DNA of 64,000 nucleotides from Megalonaias nervosa (lineage: Eukaryota > Mollusca > Bivalvia > Unionida > Unionidae): positions 1 to 64,000 of the forward strand of contig JAECUM010031512.1 in assembly GCA_016617855.1 (NCBI GenBank), given 5' to 3'. The notes beneath the pieces were generated by a model that did no database searches, was not told the DNA's origin, and worked only from the letters and a program-made list of their open reading frames with translations. Both the position numbers and the translations under genes were made by a program. This document shows positions 51,504 to 63,640 of this stretch, one piece after another (the stretch's first letter is position 1; every line of letters begins with the position of its first letter).

Positions 51504-51755
51504 CTAATACCTTTTGCGGCATATACACAATCGTAATCCACTTCCCATTGTCGCTTTTGTAAACATCGCATCGGTGCTGGCTTGCTTCACCTCTGCTCGA
51601 CGTTGTTGAGCAGCACAGTTGATGATTTTACTGACCGGCGGAGGCAATGTTGCCGTAGACGGAAATGTGATCGCTTTTGGTTGTACCTGTGAAAACCCTG
51701 GTTGCAGATACTCTAATCGTCGTGGTCGATGTTGCATCGATTGGATCGTGTGCAA
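51504..51755 (-). CDS. Small ORF between minor and major capsid genes
   Basis: 83 codons, MHTIQSMQHRPRRLEYLQPG start, Cys-containing basic end (RLCICRKRY). No motif. It lies just before the major capsid start on the same strand, so it may be a remnant of a minor virion gene. Confidence 0.25.
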   Translation of the reverse strand: MHTIQSMQHRPRRLEYLQPGFSQVQPKAITFPSTATLPPPVSKIINCAAQQRRAEVKQASTDAMFTKATMGSGLRLCICRKRY

Positions 51756-51884
51756 TCCAAGAATTTTAACTGGTCCATGGCATCACCTTTGATGCTATCA
51801 ATGACTCACATTGCAACTTGGGTTTTCTTGCGTTGAAGCCACGCACGTTTTTCACACGTAAACGTATCACCGTCATTGTATACA

Positions 51885-52560
51885 TTAAATGTCAAGTCGA
51901 TCTCTCATGTATAGTTGTATCAATAAGTTCTCCCCGAGCAGGTTCAAAGCATGTCTATCCTGGTCCACGATGGGAAAATTTACGCGTGTCAATCGAGGAA
52001 TGTTACATGGAGGATATGTGGGCGCTCCGGGAGAAATCGAATGCAGATCACCTTGGGGCGCATTCGGGGTGAACCCGAACAATATTTAACCTTGCATGGT
52101 AGCTCCATTGCTCGTCGCTCTTGAAAGGTTTGCTTGGTAGCTCCTGCTGATGGTGGCACAGATTAGAGTAACCTTAATCTCTGAGGTCATCCTGACAATG
52201 CCTGGCGCAATAAGCACGCAGAATTTGAGTTCGTAAATATCTTTGGGCCAACAGACAACCGTTCATAATGTTAACTACGTGCAATGTTAACTATGAATTT
52301 TGGAGATTCAATCGAGATGATGACTCTGTGGGTATTCTGTTTATTTTAGAGTAAGATTTTTGGTAATGAATCCCTTGATTTGATCTCGGCACTGATTTGT
52401 TCAATTTCATACGTGGGAAATTCCACAACGCTACAAGTTGAACCACTGTCCGTCAAGGATATTAGGCCAACTATAATAAATGCGCAACGAAGCTAGTGCG
52501 ACCTGGGTCTGCGGAATGTTCCCACCGTGATCGGTTTAGGAGAAATAATGTAAACTTCCA
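51885..52560 (-). pseudogene. Penton-like minor capsid protein, Element 3
   Basis: Fragments in several frames: QVALASLRIYYSWPNILDG, then VEFPTYEIEQISAEIKSRD, and the C-terminal FGFTPNAPQGDLHSISPG followed by IVDQDRHALNLLGENLLIQL. This order (early VALxxL...WPNI, middle YEIxxI, final VDQxxxxxNLxGE) matches the minor capsid of the same hydra/arthropod-type Polintons. Three or more frameshifts plus stops. Confidence 0.6.
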
Positions 52561-52696
52561 GTTTCGTTGATGATACTTTGATGATCATGGTGACACTCGT
52601 GGCTGTATTTGCAACCACACGCTGCATAGCAGCATTGATTTTGCATAAAACACGGAGCGTTTAAATGGAAATCGCCTCGGAACTCATCATCGATGT

Positions 52697-52698
<2 letters not shown>

Positions 52699-52759
<61 letters not shown>
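52699..52759. repeat. (TA)n microsatellite
   Basis: 61 bp of TA upstream of the minor capsid relic. It creates spurious Ile-Tyr ORFs on both strands. Confidence 0.97.
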
Positions 52760-52762
<3 letters not shown>

Positions 52763-53049
52763 TGGTGTCTTTACTGAATTCATGCATGAGCGAGCGGATC
52801 ATCTCCGCGTTGATGACGTGGCCTTTGAGCAACCTCTGACAAACGATGCGGCCTCACTGATGGCTTCAGGTGCGTCGATACATTCGCGAACCGACGTCAC
52901 GAGGCTCGCCAACTTATGGATGAGTTCAGGCACCCGCCGAGGTCACGCAATCGTTGATGGATCTTTGTTCAGGTAAATAATGAACTTTGCTGATACCTTC
53001 ACCAGCAGTTTCTTACGGATGCGGTCTCTCGTCGACTTCTTGAAAATGC

Positions 53050-53685
53050 TGTCAACTGCCCAGAGTTTTATATTGTATGATTTGATAGGAAATTCCTCCT
53101 AGTGTTCGCCTGATGCCGCAGGCTTTTTGAACCTCTCCCTATATACACCCATTTAACCCTTTTTGTAGTTGCTACATTGACGAAACATTTCTTATATCGT
53201 TTCGCTACGTAATCGTACTTTCGGTCTTGGAGAAAGAAGAGGCATTTCACGACATTTTGGTCTCTTGGCGGGAAAGCTCGTTAATTATTTCAGGCCGCGG
53301 TATCTTTGACGTGCGCTTCGCTGGTTGTGGAGGATGCATCATTAAGTCTTTGAGTTCCTGTTGGATTCCTGCGGTTTGCTTTGGCAATCGGACCCGGCTC
53401 CTCTTCTGTTTCCATCATCTTGGAGATAGTTTCCACGACTTTCTTCACCTCTACCAATGTTTCTCATGTGGGTTTGATCAGTGGTGCAAACGTTTGTTCG
53501 AAGCCGGCTGAGAGGTCTTCCCTAGCGGTCTGTTGCGAGCGCATCATATCTTTGACATGTTCGCGGATATATATGTGATTGAGAAGAAGTTCCATTTGTT
53601 CCCATGCACGCTTTCGGTGTTGATCAGCGGTCTCTTTTTGGCATCTCTGACAGATTTTGTCATTATATACATCATAAATAAAAAC
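53050..53685 (-). pseudogene. Coiled-coil protein upstream of minor capsid, Element 3
   Basis: One frame reads KICQRCQKETADQHRKRAWE (a CxxC pair), EQMELLLNHIYIREHVKDMM, a TGA, then ETLVEVKKVVETISKMMETE. A later frame gives DRKYDYVAKRYKKCFVN. A similar helical protein upstream of the minor capsid occurs in related loci as I recall. Function unknown. Confidence 0.4.
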
Positions 53686-53734
53686 TGTTAAACTGATTTA
53701 TCCAGACCCGCAGCATATTCACCCACCCCCACGC

Positions 53735-54318
53735 CCCGTTCAGTCAGAGGTGATACCGCTTTTCTGTCAACCAGTTATTCGTTTGGATCCAAGATGACTC
53801 GCGTAAACATGTTCCGAATCTCATCCCAGGTAAAGTTGGCGGCACACCAGGTCCAATGAATGTTTGCGAGGCCGTGTTAGTCAACCCCACGAAATATCGT
53901 CAACATTCTGCAGTGGTCCCGATCATTTTGGGCGCGTGTTCGTATAGTTATGTTACATATATCACATCTACGTTCTTGTATCGATCCCGGGAAGTCATTT
54001 TCGTGGAGTTGTCTAAACGGCCAAGCATCACATCGTCGTACATGGCAATATTATTGTGCTCAGGAGATGGTCGTCAATCGTATCGGGCTTCACCGATAGT
54101 AGAAAATTTTTTTACGGCGGCTTCGCCACTTAACGACGAAAACTTTTGCGCGTTGGTTTGTTGTACGCGGATGGCGCAATTACACGCAGTCGATCCCATG
54201 CCAACCACCGCATGATCAGATTCAGCAAAAGCAGAGTTTTCTCGGTTCCAGCCAGACCAATGATTAGTGCTGTGATTTTGTTATTGATGACCTTGGTGCC
54301 TTTGCTGTTCAAGAGCAC
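53735..54318 (-). pseudogene. FtsK/HerA-type packaging ATPase, Element 3
   Basis: Walker A reads LIIGLAGTEKTLLLLNLIM, with the Gly before Lys changed to Glu, followed by AWDRLRVIAPSAYNKP. Walker B-like IAMYDDVMLGRLD lies near 54.04 kb and YKNVDVIYVT near 53.96 kb. Stops and a frameshift near 54.13 kb. It starts at ATG 54318. The damaged P-loop shows it is inactive. Confidence 0.65.
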
Positions 54319-54609
54319 AAAAGCACCACTGCAAAGGTACCCACGTGAGATTTGGGTTCATTAGGAGCATTTTTTGGAGGAAATCGGCTTAAAAAAAGTC
54401 TGCAACGAGAGTAATGTTCACCTTAAACCTGGTCTGCAGCGTTGTTTCTCCTAGGTGCTGAAACTTTTATATTTTTCCTTTACGTATCTTTAAGAGAAGC
54501 CTATCAGCGTCGTTGCCCGATTTGTATGCTTTTGAAATGTTTGTCCGGTGATCTACATTACAACTCGTTTGTGCAACATGAACTTAGGGACTTTAACTTG
54601 CTGACGACC

Positions 54610-54864
54610 TTACTGGACTGACGCGGCGGCGATAGCGACTTTGGTATGGCGGTAGTCTTGTTCATCAACGACCATGTGTGCAATTTCAGCTTGTCTTGTC
54701 AGTGAAAAAAACTTGATATACAATTGAATTACTGTTGCACGAAGCTGCCTCACGGTCGTCCGCGGTTCGTCCGTGAGTCCTGATAGAGTAAGCATGTCGG
54801 CTTTTCTTGCGTCTCTTGCTATCCTTATTTCACGGTCTCGCTCGAATTGTTTGAGCTGATTCAC
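54610..54864 (-). CDS. Small charged ORF with upstream partial duplicate
   Basis: 84 codons: NQLKQFERDREIRIARDARK, then ADMLTLSGLTDEPRTTVRQL. A decayed repeat of the same motif (EIRIPRGTRKANLLTPLGLE) lies just upstream at 54.91-55.0 kb, so the segment was tandemly duplicated. Unknown function. Confidence 0.35.
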   Translation of the reverse strand: MNQLKQFERDREIRIARDARKADMLTLSGLTDEPRTTVRQLRATVIQLYIKFFSLTRQAEIAHMVVDEQDYRHTKVAIAAASVQ

Positions 54865-54999
54865 AGTTCGCCCTGGAACCAGTTGTGTTTCATCTGAGGG
54901 AACTTACTTCACAACCGGCTTTGGTTCGTCCTCAAGTCCTAATGGTGTTAGTAAATTTGCTTTTCTAGTCCCTCTTGGTATTCTTATTTCACTTTTTAT

Positions 55000-56429
55000 T
55001 TAATTGCTTATTTAGCAATAAAGTGTTTGTAATTTTATTTTCAATTTATCAGGATCTGAAACCGTAATCGCTTCGGTCGTCGATATTATTTTATGGATTT
55101 CTGCGTCTTTTTAAACGATGGCGTCTTTTCTCAACGGCGACGACATTTGCTTTGGCAAGTCTTCACCGACGCGCCATAATACTATCGTACAGATCCGTAT
55201 GGTTGGCAGAACTGATTACGCAACTTAATTCCGATACCCCATACCGCATTTATGGCCTGATCGAGTGCCAGTACCTAGATTTAATGTTGGCAAGTGGACT
55301 TTGCAGTATTCATAGTGACGATTGAGTCCGTTTGCTTTTCGACTTGTTATATACATATAGATGAAGATTATATTCTTTATTATGAAGTACTGTTTATATG
55401 TCTTTTCGATTCATGGCGTGTGTGATATGAAGCGGAAATTTATCAGATGCTGCATTGGATGGTATACTATATTACACCAATCGGCAACCAGAGAAAATGT
55501 ATCGTCAATGCTGATGTTAAAAGGCAACGGTAGCGTCTCGCAATCAATATATTCTACCACATGGCAACCTCAGCAGCTTTGTATCAAATCGCTCTTTCTG
55601 TTTAAATAATCGTTTCTTCAGTCAGGTATTTGCCGATATGGTCAACACATTGGAACCTTGGCTAGCGAAGATGCGCTCCGAGATGAGGGGTGGAAAGTAA
55701 AGAAGGATCGCGAATCTTATTTTCAACAACTGCGTATTAGTGTTGTGCTCGCTATATAGTTGTATTCACTTAAGCACTTTTAATAAACATCAAGAAGTTT
55801 TTTTAAAGAATCACCCAAACCCCAAAAACAAAAACAAACAAACAAAACAAAAACAGAAACACAAAATGTTACAAGAATTTGTCCCTCCCCACCCCCGACC
55901 ACCGTAAAATTTGCCCCCCCCCCCAGGTCTGGGCATAGTCAGCCTGTGCGGAAATGTCACTGCAAACAGGGGTTGTGAGTGGAATCGGAATACAAGTATA
56001 ACCCTGGGAATATTTTAAATGCATACACGTTGCACATAAAGCAGAGTGACATTTCCATAAAGTGATGAACAACATTCATATTCAAAACAACAACTTAAAC
56101 AGAAATTGGGCTCAGAGAGTGATTATGCGCAGGGCCGGATCGGTGGTGGGGGTCCGGACCTCATTCCGGCTACACCCCCCCCCAAAAAAACGTACACACA
56201 CACTGTAACTTGTCACTTGAAATGTGACCATCGTTTTATTCGTGATAACTTTTATTGGGTATTATGCACACTTTGAGTAAACAGACACGTAGAATTTTGC
56301 TTTGGTGCCCTTTCGAGGAAAGTCGATAATATTTTAAAATTTTGGAACCCTCCTTCCCCAACACTCGACCTGATCCAGCCCTGATGCGCACATACATACA
56401 TACATACATGCATGCATGCATGCATACAG
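55000..56429. other. Stretch without supported genes
   Basis: AT-rich, with C-runs at 55910-55925 and 56170-56185 and no domain-bearing ORF. Confidence 0.5.
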
Positions 56430-56780
56430 CAGTGGCGTCACTAGGGGGTGCGGGGGGTGCGGACCGCACCGGGTGACACCATCAGAGGGGGTGACACCAA
56501 AATGACGGTCTATAAAATTTTGGAATTTTTGTGCAGGAAGGAGGTCGGGAGTCGGTGGGTGGGTGACACCATGAGTTACCGCACATGACTGTCTATAAAA
56601 TGTTTGAATTTTTGTGCAGGAAGGAGGTCCATGGGGGTGACACCATGAATTACCACACTGGGTGACACCAACCCTAGTGACGCCACTGTACATACATACA
56701 TACAATGATAGATGCATGCATACAGACGCACGCACGCCTACCTACATACGCACGCACCTACCTATGAACGCACGCACGCA
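56390..56780. repeat. (CATA/CATG)n and (CGCA)n microsatellite, split by a MITE
   Basis: catacatacatgcatgcatg before 56430 and catacatacaatg...cgcacgcacg after 56688. Confidence 0.85.
56430..56688. mobile_element. hAT-type MITE
   Basis: 259 bp with terminal inverted repeats CAGTGGCGTCACTAGGG and CCCTAGTGACGCCACTG. The interior contains two direct copies of about 100 bp, each with gggtgacacca and aatttttgtgcaggaagg. It is embedded in a CATA microsatellite, so the target duplication is unreadable. TIRs of CAGTGGCG type are usual for hAT elements. Confidence 0.75.
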
Positions 56781-56999
56781 CACCTCCCTAATACATATTT
56801 GTTGCTGACAAGTCTACTATTCAAGGCATGCTGAGTGAGGTAAGAAAAATTATAGAAAGTTTGAAAAAAAGTACAAGTTAAATATTATACCAAGCAGAGA
56901 ATGATTGCCTTTGAGAAACAACGAGACTTGAATAACGAAGCCTACGTAAAAACCAAAGGCTAAGTGTAGAAGGGGACTCAATTAAGCACAAATTCAACT

Positions 57000-57260
57000 T
57001 CTTTGTTTGCTGTGGTATTTATTGACCACCCCCACCCCTCGCGAAACCGCATTGTAAACACTGTAAGTGCAGGCAATGAAACCTAATTAAATGACATTCT
57101 AGGAGTCTTGAGCGATTTTGGGAGATTCAGGCTACAAATCAAATGAATGTATGTGTTATCTTCCATGTTCATCTCCTAGCTACATAAGACCATGAACCTA
57201 CCTTCAGTGCTGAAGAAAGACGCTGAAGAATTGCAGACACGATAACCAATACATTTAAAT
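57000..57260 (+). repeat. Dispersed repeat C, copy 1
   Basis: Shares caaatgaatgtatgtgttat, ttccatgtt and tttaaatgc blocks in order with 62895-63100. Confidence 0.5.
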
Positions 57261-57636
57261 GCAGGGATTATCAAGAATCTCTTTTCTTAGAAAATTGTTT
57301 TAGATAAAAAATGTAGGTGTTGATTTAAATGCTATATACCTGTTAAGTACTACAGTCTTTTATTTGCATACATTGTAGAAAATTTGAACAACGGTTTATC
57401 TTCCTGGATTTTTGTATAATTTAATTAAAAATTTTCAGACTTTACATTTAGTTGGCACCATGCAGCTGCTACGGTGCGGAGGTGCCATAAGACGATAATC
57501 CATCCATCCATACACACACACATATGCATGCACGCACGCACATACATACAGTTTTTTAACAGCCATTTACAAAAACTGAGGACCACATGGCAGATGGGTC
57601 ATTCATGACCAGATGTGTTATCCTCTTTAAAGAAAG

Positions 57637-57637
<1 letters not shown>

Positions 57638-57672
<35 letters not shown>
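57638..57672. repeat. (ATT)n microsatellite
   Basis: Eleven to twelve ATT units. Confidence 0.95.
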
Positions 57673-59629
57673 ATACATACCGGAAACCCAAACACATTCA
57701 TGGGATTCGTGGTTAACATGTACATAGCAATAGGCGTCGAAATGCCTTATGGTTTCTAAACACAGTATATAATCTAATCTCTAACAGGGTAGATACCAAG
57801 TAGGGTAGATACCAAGTATGGGAGTAGACCATTCGCTTTCAAGGGTAGAGATAGATTCTCAATAAACACGGTGGTCATTAAAAAAGGAACTGGAAGTTTC
57901 TTTAAAAATAACACCAACACAAGTAAAGATATTTAGACAATCTTTGCTGTCTACTAATGCATGTTCCAGTGAGAAGTGGCAAGCTTTATTGCAACAGCAA
58001 GACCCTTGCAACTTGGTTATGTTCCAGCCATGACAAATGGCCCATGTAAATCTTAGTAGTAAGAGACTGACATCCATATATGACTTTAACATTGCAAGAA
58101 AAGGCTAAATGTTGAAATATATATTACTGTCAGCCTTCTAAGTAAGATAACTGGAGAGGTGACAGGTTTCAATGGTATGCTAGATCGACTAAAACTGCTG
58201 ACGGAGGGAATGTCTGAAAATGGTTAATTTTTGTTCGGACCGTGGGCGATTGATAACTTGGATATAAACCCTATTCGACGTCATTTTACAAGATATCTTT
58301 TCAAAAGTGCCATCATGCCAATGAAAAATGATGATCTTATGAGCAATATTATTTTTCTGAAGTTTCACATTATGATGTCTTTGTGAGTCCGAGTTTTAAA
58401 AAACAAATAATTTAGTTGGTTTTACGTAGTCATTGTTTACATAGTTTACATTTCGCCACGCTTGTTTCTTTTACGAGATGCTTACAAACTCGCAAGTTTC
58501 TATTGCTCTAGGTACGCTCATCGCAGATCATATCCTTGCTGACGCGTTATCTTTCCAAAAGGAGGTAACGTACTGTGTCTCATCAGTTTTTCAGCGCACC
58601 TGCCCGTAGACATTTGACAGCTGGCATCAATGAACACAAACGAGTAAGAATTAATGATTCAAAATTAGAATTTGAAAATTTGCATTGTATAGATGTTTAG
58701 TTTATTAAAAAATAAAATTTACAAAATATTTAGTTATAAGTTTTGCCTTTCACAATTTCTTTCGGTTGTTTATTTTCTTAATTTCGTTTTAAATAACCAA
58801 CAAGGTAGAGGGAGGGAGTACATATAATGAAACGCTTCATGGAAACAACGAAAACGAGGTAGCGTTATCACGTGGTCTTGAGCAATCGTTTCCGCTCCCA
58901 TGTGATGACCTAACTCCATAGTCCACGTTGTGAATAGGTTCGTATGCTTGACTATTTCTACTTTACGTCTTCGTTATAGACAGGCACTAGAAAACCCAAA
59001 TTAATGGAGGTAACGCTTGATATATATTTCTAGAATTACTATCCACATGTAATGACCCTTTTTCACATCGCATTCCTAGCTTATGCACCCAAAATCTGGG
59101 ACATTTCCCGCGTAAAAAAAAAATTACACATGAGGTGGAAGATGACTTCCGCCCCTTCGTTCGTAATACTTTCTATTATTCGGGTATAGTCAGCATGAAA
59201 TTTTAAAGCCATACTCTCTTCTTTGCTTATTTAGCATATTAAGAATTTATTCCATTACAGAGGCTAGGATTATTATTTTAGTGTTTGACATCCGACGTCA
59301 CCTGATGTTAAATGTATTTTTATATGATAAACAACGGTCGTCTGCCCATTTCTTATCCTTTGCACCTGATTCGAAAATAACACGAGTTTGAGCAGCATTT
59401 TACTGTTATTTATAAATGGGTCTTTGACATGTACAAGTGAATTTCACTTTAAAATGATATTCGCTTAGTGTTTGTATTTTTCCCCCCTGAAATTTACTAC
59501 ATAGGCGCACTGCAGCATGCAGAATGTTTGTGAGACAATTAAAAAAAAATCGGGAAGATCATTAAAAATCAAAACAAACAAAATAATTATACCTATAACA
59601 ATAAGTCAGCAATAGTCAAGAAGGTATCT
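57673..59629. other. Stretch without supported genes
   Basis: No convincing ORF, RNA gene or repeat was recognised; AT-rich host-like DNA. Confidence 0.45.
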
Positions 59630-59765
59630 CTGATTTGCAGTCAGAGTTTCCTCTGACCCTTACCACCCCATTTTTGATATTTGAACACATACTAACATAA
59701 ATGTCCAAATATAAAAAATGGTGTGGCAAGGGTCAGATGAAACTTGGACTAACCCGGTTTGCAGC
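59630..59765. repeat. Fold-back MITE
   Basis: Left arm tttgcagtcagagtttcctc with tgacccttaccaccccattt; right arm is its near complement (aatggtgtggcaagggtcag, atgaaacttgg, gtttgcag). Arms of about 55 bp around an 18-bp loop. Confidence 0.75.
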
Positions 59766-62700
59766 TGTGTTTATGGACAAGGTGAGGATTTTCAGTTATA
59801 TGGTTTATTAGTGACCTGGTAGCATTTCACACTGGGTCACCAATGAACCATGTAACTAATTACATCCCCCCCCCACCCCGAGTGCACAGTTGCCTTAAGG
59901 ATTTCATTGCACATTATTCTAACCATGTGAAAGAGTGGTGTAGAACTGTTGTGTAATTTCTGACAAAACATCATAATGACCTGGTATTTTTCCTGCTGAC
60001 TAGGTATGACCAGGTCTTCATTTGGCTCACTTTGACCAGCGAAAATAAGAGGAAGGGGTAAAAAATAAATATACTTAGTCCTTGAATTTGGTTCTTAGCA
60101 CTGGTGAAAGTGAAATTCTGATTTCCATCTTAAACTATCTAATATGTATTTTTTGTTGCAACATATAACTTGGATACATTTTTTAATGACAGTTTTGTAC
60201 CTCTCATTCTCATTAGCAAAAGAAAACTACAGCATTCTTTGTTATAAAAGTTGCAGATGTTTACACAGTAGTATTTTTGTACATTAGAAATAACCTTTCT
60301 GCCAGACAATGTGATCATTACAACAATACTCCACGCAGTTTTCAAATTTAACAAAATGCATTTGCAAATTTGCAACTTGACCAGATTTGATATGAAAATT
60401 TAAAAGTCTTTAGCAAAAGTTGTCAAACTTGCAAGCATCCTGGGATCAAACAAAGACTATGCTCATTTGCTTCTCTTGAATCCAGTATGTGCTGAAACCA
60501 GTAAACATGATCCATCAACTAAAGAAAAATAATCTTGTATCTTTATATGAGTTATGTTTTCTTTGCTGACAGTTTTTTTGTAGCTATAATACTTTATATG
60601 GGTAAAATAAATATTTTCTACAAATATAAACTATATAAGCGTTACTAATTTTAAATTCACATCTTACAAAAGACGGATTGAATATAACGCCTTTGTTTTA
60701 TGTAATTTATAAACAATTTCATAATTTGTTATTGACAAAACTTGCATACATTTAATTGATTCTTATTTTGCTATTAAATATTATTTCTTAAAAGTAAGCA
60801 TTTTGTTTATTTGGTGTCCACTATTCATTTTTATGGTAAACCTTATATGTTATGGTACATGAAATTGTATTATTAGGGCTCCACATTGAGATGTGGGAGC
60901 TTTTTTGTAATCATATATTCCTTGCATCCATCAGTTCATCTGGCTGTTTGTGCATTTGTTCATTCTTCTTTTAACTAAAATAGCTATGTATCCATTCCAT
61001 ATACATGTAATTGGCATCCATGTGGAAGGTAAACTAGCTGTTACCTGTGGAAGCGACTTGGAAAGGTTTTGTTTTTTCCTTTGATATTTTTATGGAGTTC
61101 CTGCCTTTTTTTCCATCAATGTTTATCTCCACTACAGAAGATTCTTTTAACTAGCATAGCTCAAGAACTATTCAGCATAATTATTATTGACTAGCAAAGC
61201 TCTGCAGCCTTTTCACACAATTTAGATGCAGTCTGCAAGGTGAAATTGCCTATAACATATAGATGTTTCTTTTAAAGGTTTCATTTATTTAGATCCAATA
61301 TTTAGAGAGTTATTGTCTTTTTTTCCATCAATATTAAATTTCCACTGCATCAGATTCTTGTAACTGGCATAGCTCTGCAATCATTTAACATATTCTGATG
61401 CAGTTTAAGACCTTGATGTGCCTTTTATGTGATTGGTATATTGACATCCATATCAAGTAGAGTTGTGGCCCTTGACAGTTAACTTAATATTTTTGTCACG
61501 TGCAGCAGCTAAACTATGGTCATTTTCTAAGGCAGTTTTTTTGAACATTGTTTTATATTGAGCTGAAATGAATACCAAACTTTCCTATTTGAATATTCAT
61601 TGAAAGTATTCAAATAGAATATTCTTTTGATGTTAATTGGGGACTGACCATTTAATTTTTTCAAGCTTTATTATATCTATATCTGCCATATTCTCAGACA
61701 GTGTTTGGGGTTTTGAAGATTTGTAATGTGTGTTTTGAGGACCCAAAGGGTGTCAGTGTGCATGATCCCAAAAAATTGACCTCATTCAATTGAAAATGTT
61801 ATCTTTTTTTATATAAGCTTATAGAAAGTACAGGAAATTCAAAGTAGAATAATTTGTTCGTTAGATTATGTTCTTGCTGCTGTCAGTGGTTTAGTGTGTG
61901 TGTGTGTGTGCATTTGTGAGGGGTTGAAGGACATCTTTGCACACATGGGAGACTTGAATTTTTGTTGGAAAAATTATCTTTGTTTGCTTGAGGTAGTGTC
62001 AAATGTGCCTAGTGCTGTTGTTACATCAACAGGTGTAGTACAATCCAGAATGACTGATGTCAATATGGTGTGCAGAAAATAAATCATTTTGCTGGGCTTT
62101 GCAGATGGTTTTATTAAGTCACACTTATTTAGACTACCAGAATAAGTGGGTTTTATGTTTTCTATATGAAGTGAAATTGGAGTTCAAAGAAATGTTGCCA
62201 CTTGTAGCAGACTTGTCAAAATTTCTTTAATAAAGATGGCTTAAACATTTTCATTCAAAGCACTGATATGTGATAACTTTTGTTCTTCAACACACAACTC
62301 TTTGATTTACATAAAACTCAAAATGGATTGGGCTATTCTGCTTTACCTATGGAAATTAGCCTATGGGTTAACCCACAGCAGTGTTCAAAGTATGTAACAG
62401 GGCTTCACCCAAGCTTTTCTCAGTTAATTAGGTAATCTATTGAAATGATGTTACTTTTGTGTGACCACCTTACCTTTTAATTGCCTGAATGATAATCTAT
62501 TGTATAAACTGCCCCAAGGATAGTATTTCATGGGCTGTAAACAGGGCTATTTACTGTTTATACATACTACATACTAGGGACATATATAGTGGTGGTCCAA
62601 ACAATTTACAGGATCTCACTCTGATTATTTTTCAAAGTCTCATGAAAAACTGTTTATTGAAACATGCCCATGTCTGTGGGTTTGTGGTTGAAAAAAGTTT

Positions 62701-62894
62701 TTTGCATGAACTGTTGTGTTTTGACAGGTACGTTTTATGGTGGCCAGCAGTTAAACCCCTCCCCTTCCTTACCCCCACAAAAAATTGAAATTGAAAGGTT
62801 GATCCCAAAAGGTATCAAATTTGTCCTCTTTACCTTATCTGCCTTGGTCTTTATTGATACCAGCCACTCTCCACCAAACTGCATTGAATACTGA
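59766..62894. other. Stretch without supported genes
   Basis: AT-rich. Repeated phrases (catagctc, tgacctggta) suggest old repeats. The open frame at 61894-62082 has no recognisable domain and begins in a TG run; a terminal exon of a host gene cannot be excluded. Confidence 0.4.
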
Positions 62895-63100
62895 ACCAAG
62901 TCATCTAAATGTAATTGAATGACAATTTAGAGGTCTGTTGTCATTTTTGAGGATTCAAATGAAAAATCAAATGAATGTAGGTGTTATTTTCCATGTTTAC
63001 ATAGAAACTCCTTACAAATACAGTTGTTCCTTTGTTGATGAAAACAGAGACTTATGGGAAAAAATATATTATCTGTTCACATGTATTTAAATGCTGGAGT
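62895..63100 (+). repeat. Dispersed repeat C, copy 2
   Basis: Parallels 57000-57260 (caaatgaatgtaggtgttat, tttccatgtt, tatttaaatgctgg). Confidence 0.5.
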
Positions 63101-63174
63101 GGTAATGTGTTTGTGGGATTGACCACAGCAGGGTTTGCACACTTGTGAATAAGGTGCTTGAACTTTGGTGGTTA

Positions 63175-63640
63175 GGTGGCGCTCTACAGTTTCATATTTA
63201 GCATAGGGTTAGAATTTTAAAGAAAAAGAATTTCCCCTGGTTTCCTCACTGGTTATACTGGCTATTTAAAAAAGACCTTGTGTATCTTAGGTATTGTTCA
63301 AAGAACCTTTAATTCCCTTTATTTTGGTATATGTTTGATGGGTTAATATTGGTTGTAGAGTATACAGCTTGGCCTTACTCCAGATGTGCACCTTTCAAAA
63401 AAGTGCTAGCTCCACTTGGTCATTTTCTCTTCCTGAACTTCAGAGGTAAATTGTAAAAAAAAAGGAGCCAATAACTTTTTTTTTACATTTTATATACTTG
63501 GTAATTCATTCATTGCACTTTCAGAAGCTGGTATTGTCTAGTCTGGCAAAATTCATTTTCCCTATTTTAATAGCTGCTAAGGATAGTGTACTTTAGACAA
63601 ATTCAGGATTTTTGGAGCACAAGGGAGCAGTCATTTTAGT
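63175..63640 (+). repeat. Dispersed repeat family A, copy 2
   Basis: Parallels 16385-16790 over more than 400 bp, same orientation, roughly 75-80% identical by eye. Confidence 0.75.

Larger units (their letters stand above)
50339..54864 (-). mobile_element. Element 3: decayed Polinton-like virus relic
   Basis: Minus-strand order: small coiled ORF, packaging ATPase, coiled-coil protein, penton-like minor capsid, small ORF, major capsid. The frames are highly fragmented. Sequence types differ from Element 2's capsid genes, so this is another lineage, possibly nearer Element 1. No PolB, integrase or TIRs were found, so the boundaries are only those of the recognisable genes. Confidence 0.6.

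Noticed and set aside
52536..52976. ORFs on both strands with long Ile-Tyr runs
   Set aside because: They are open only because of the (TA)n tract. Flanking residues fit the fragmented minor capsid and coiled-coil relics in other frames.
61894..62082. Possible host exon
   Set aside because: The start lies in a TG run, with no domain or splice-site support; left as unassigned.
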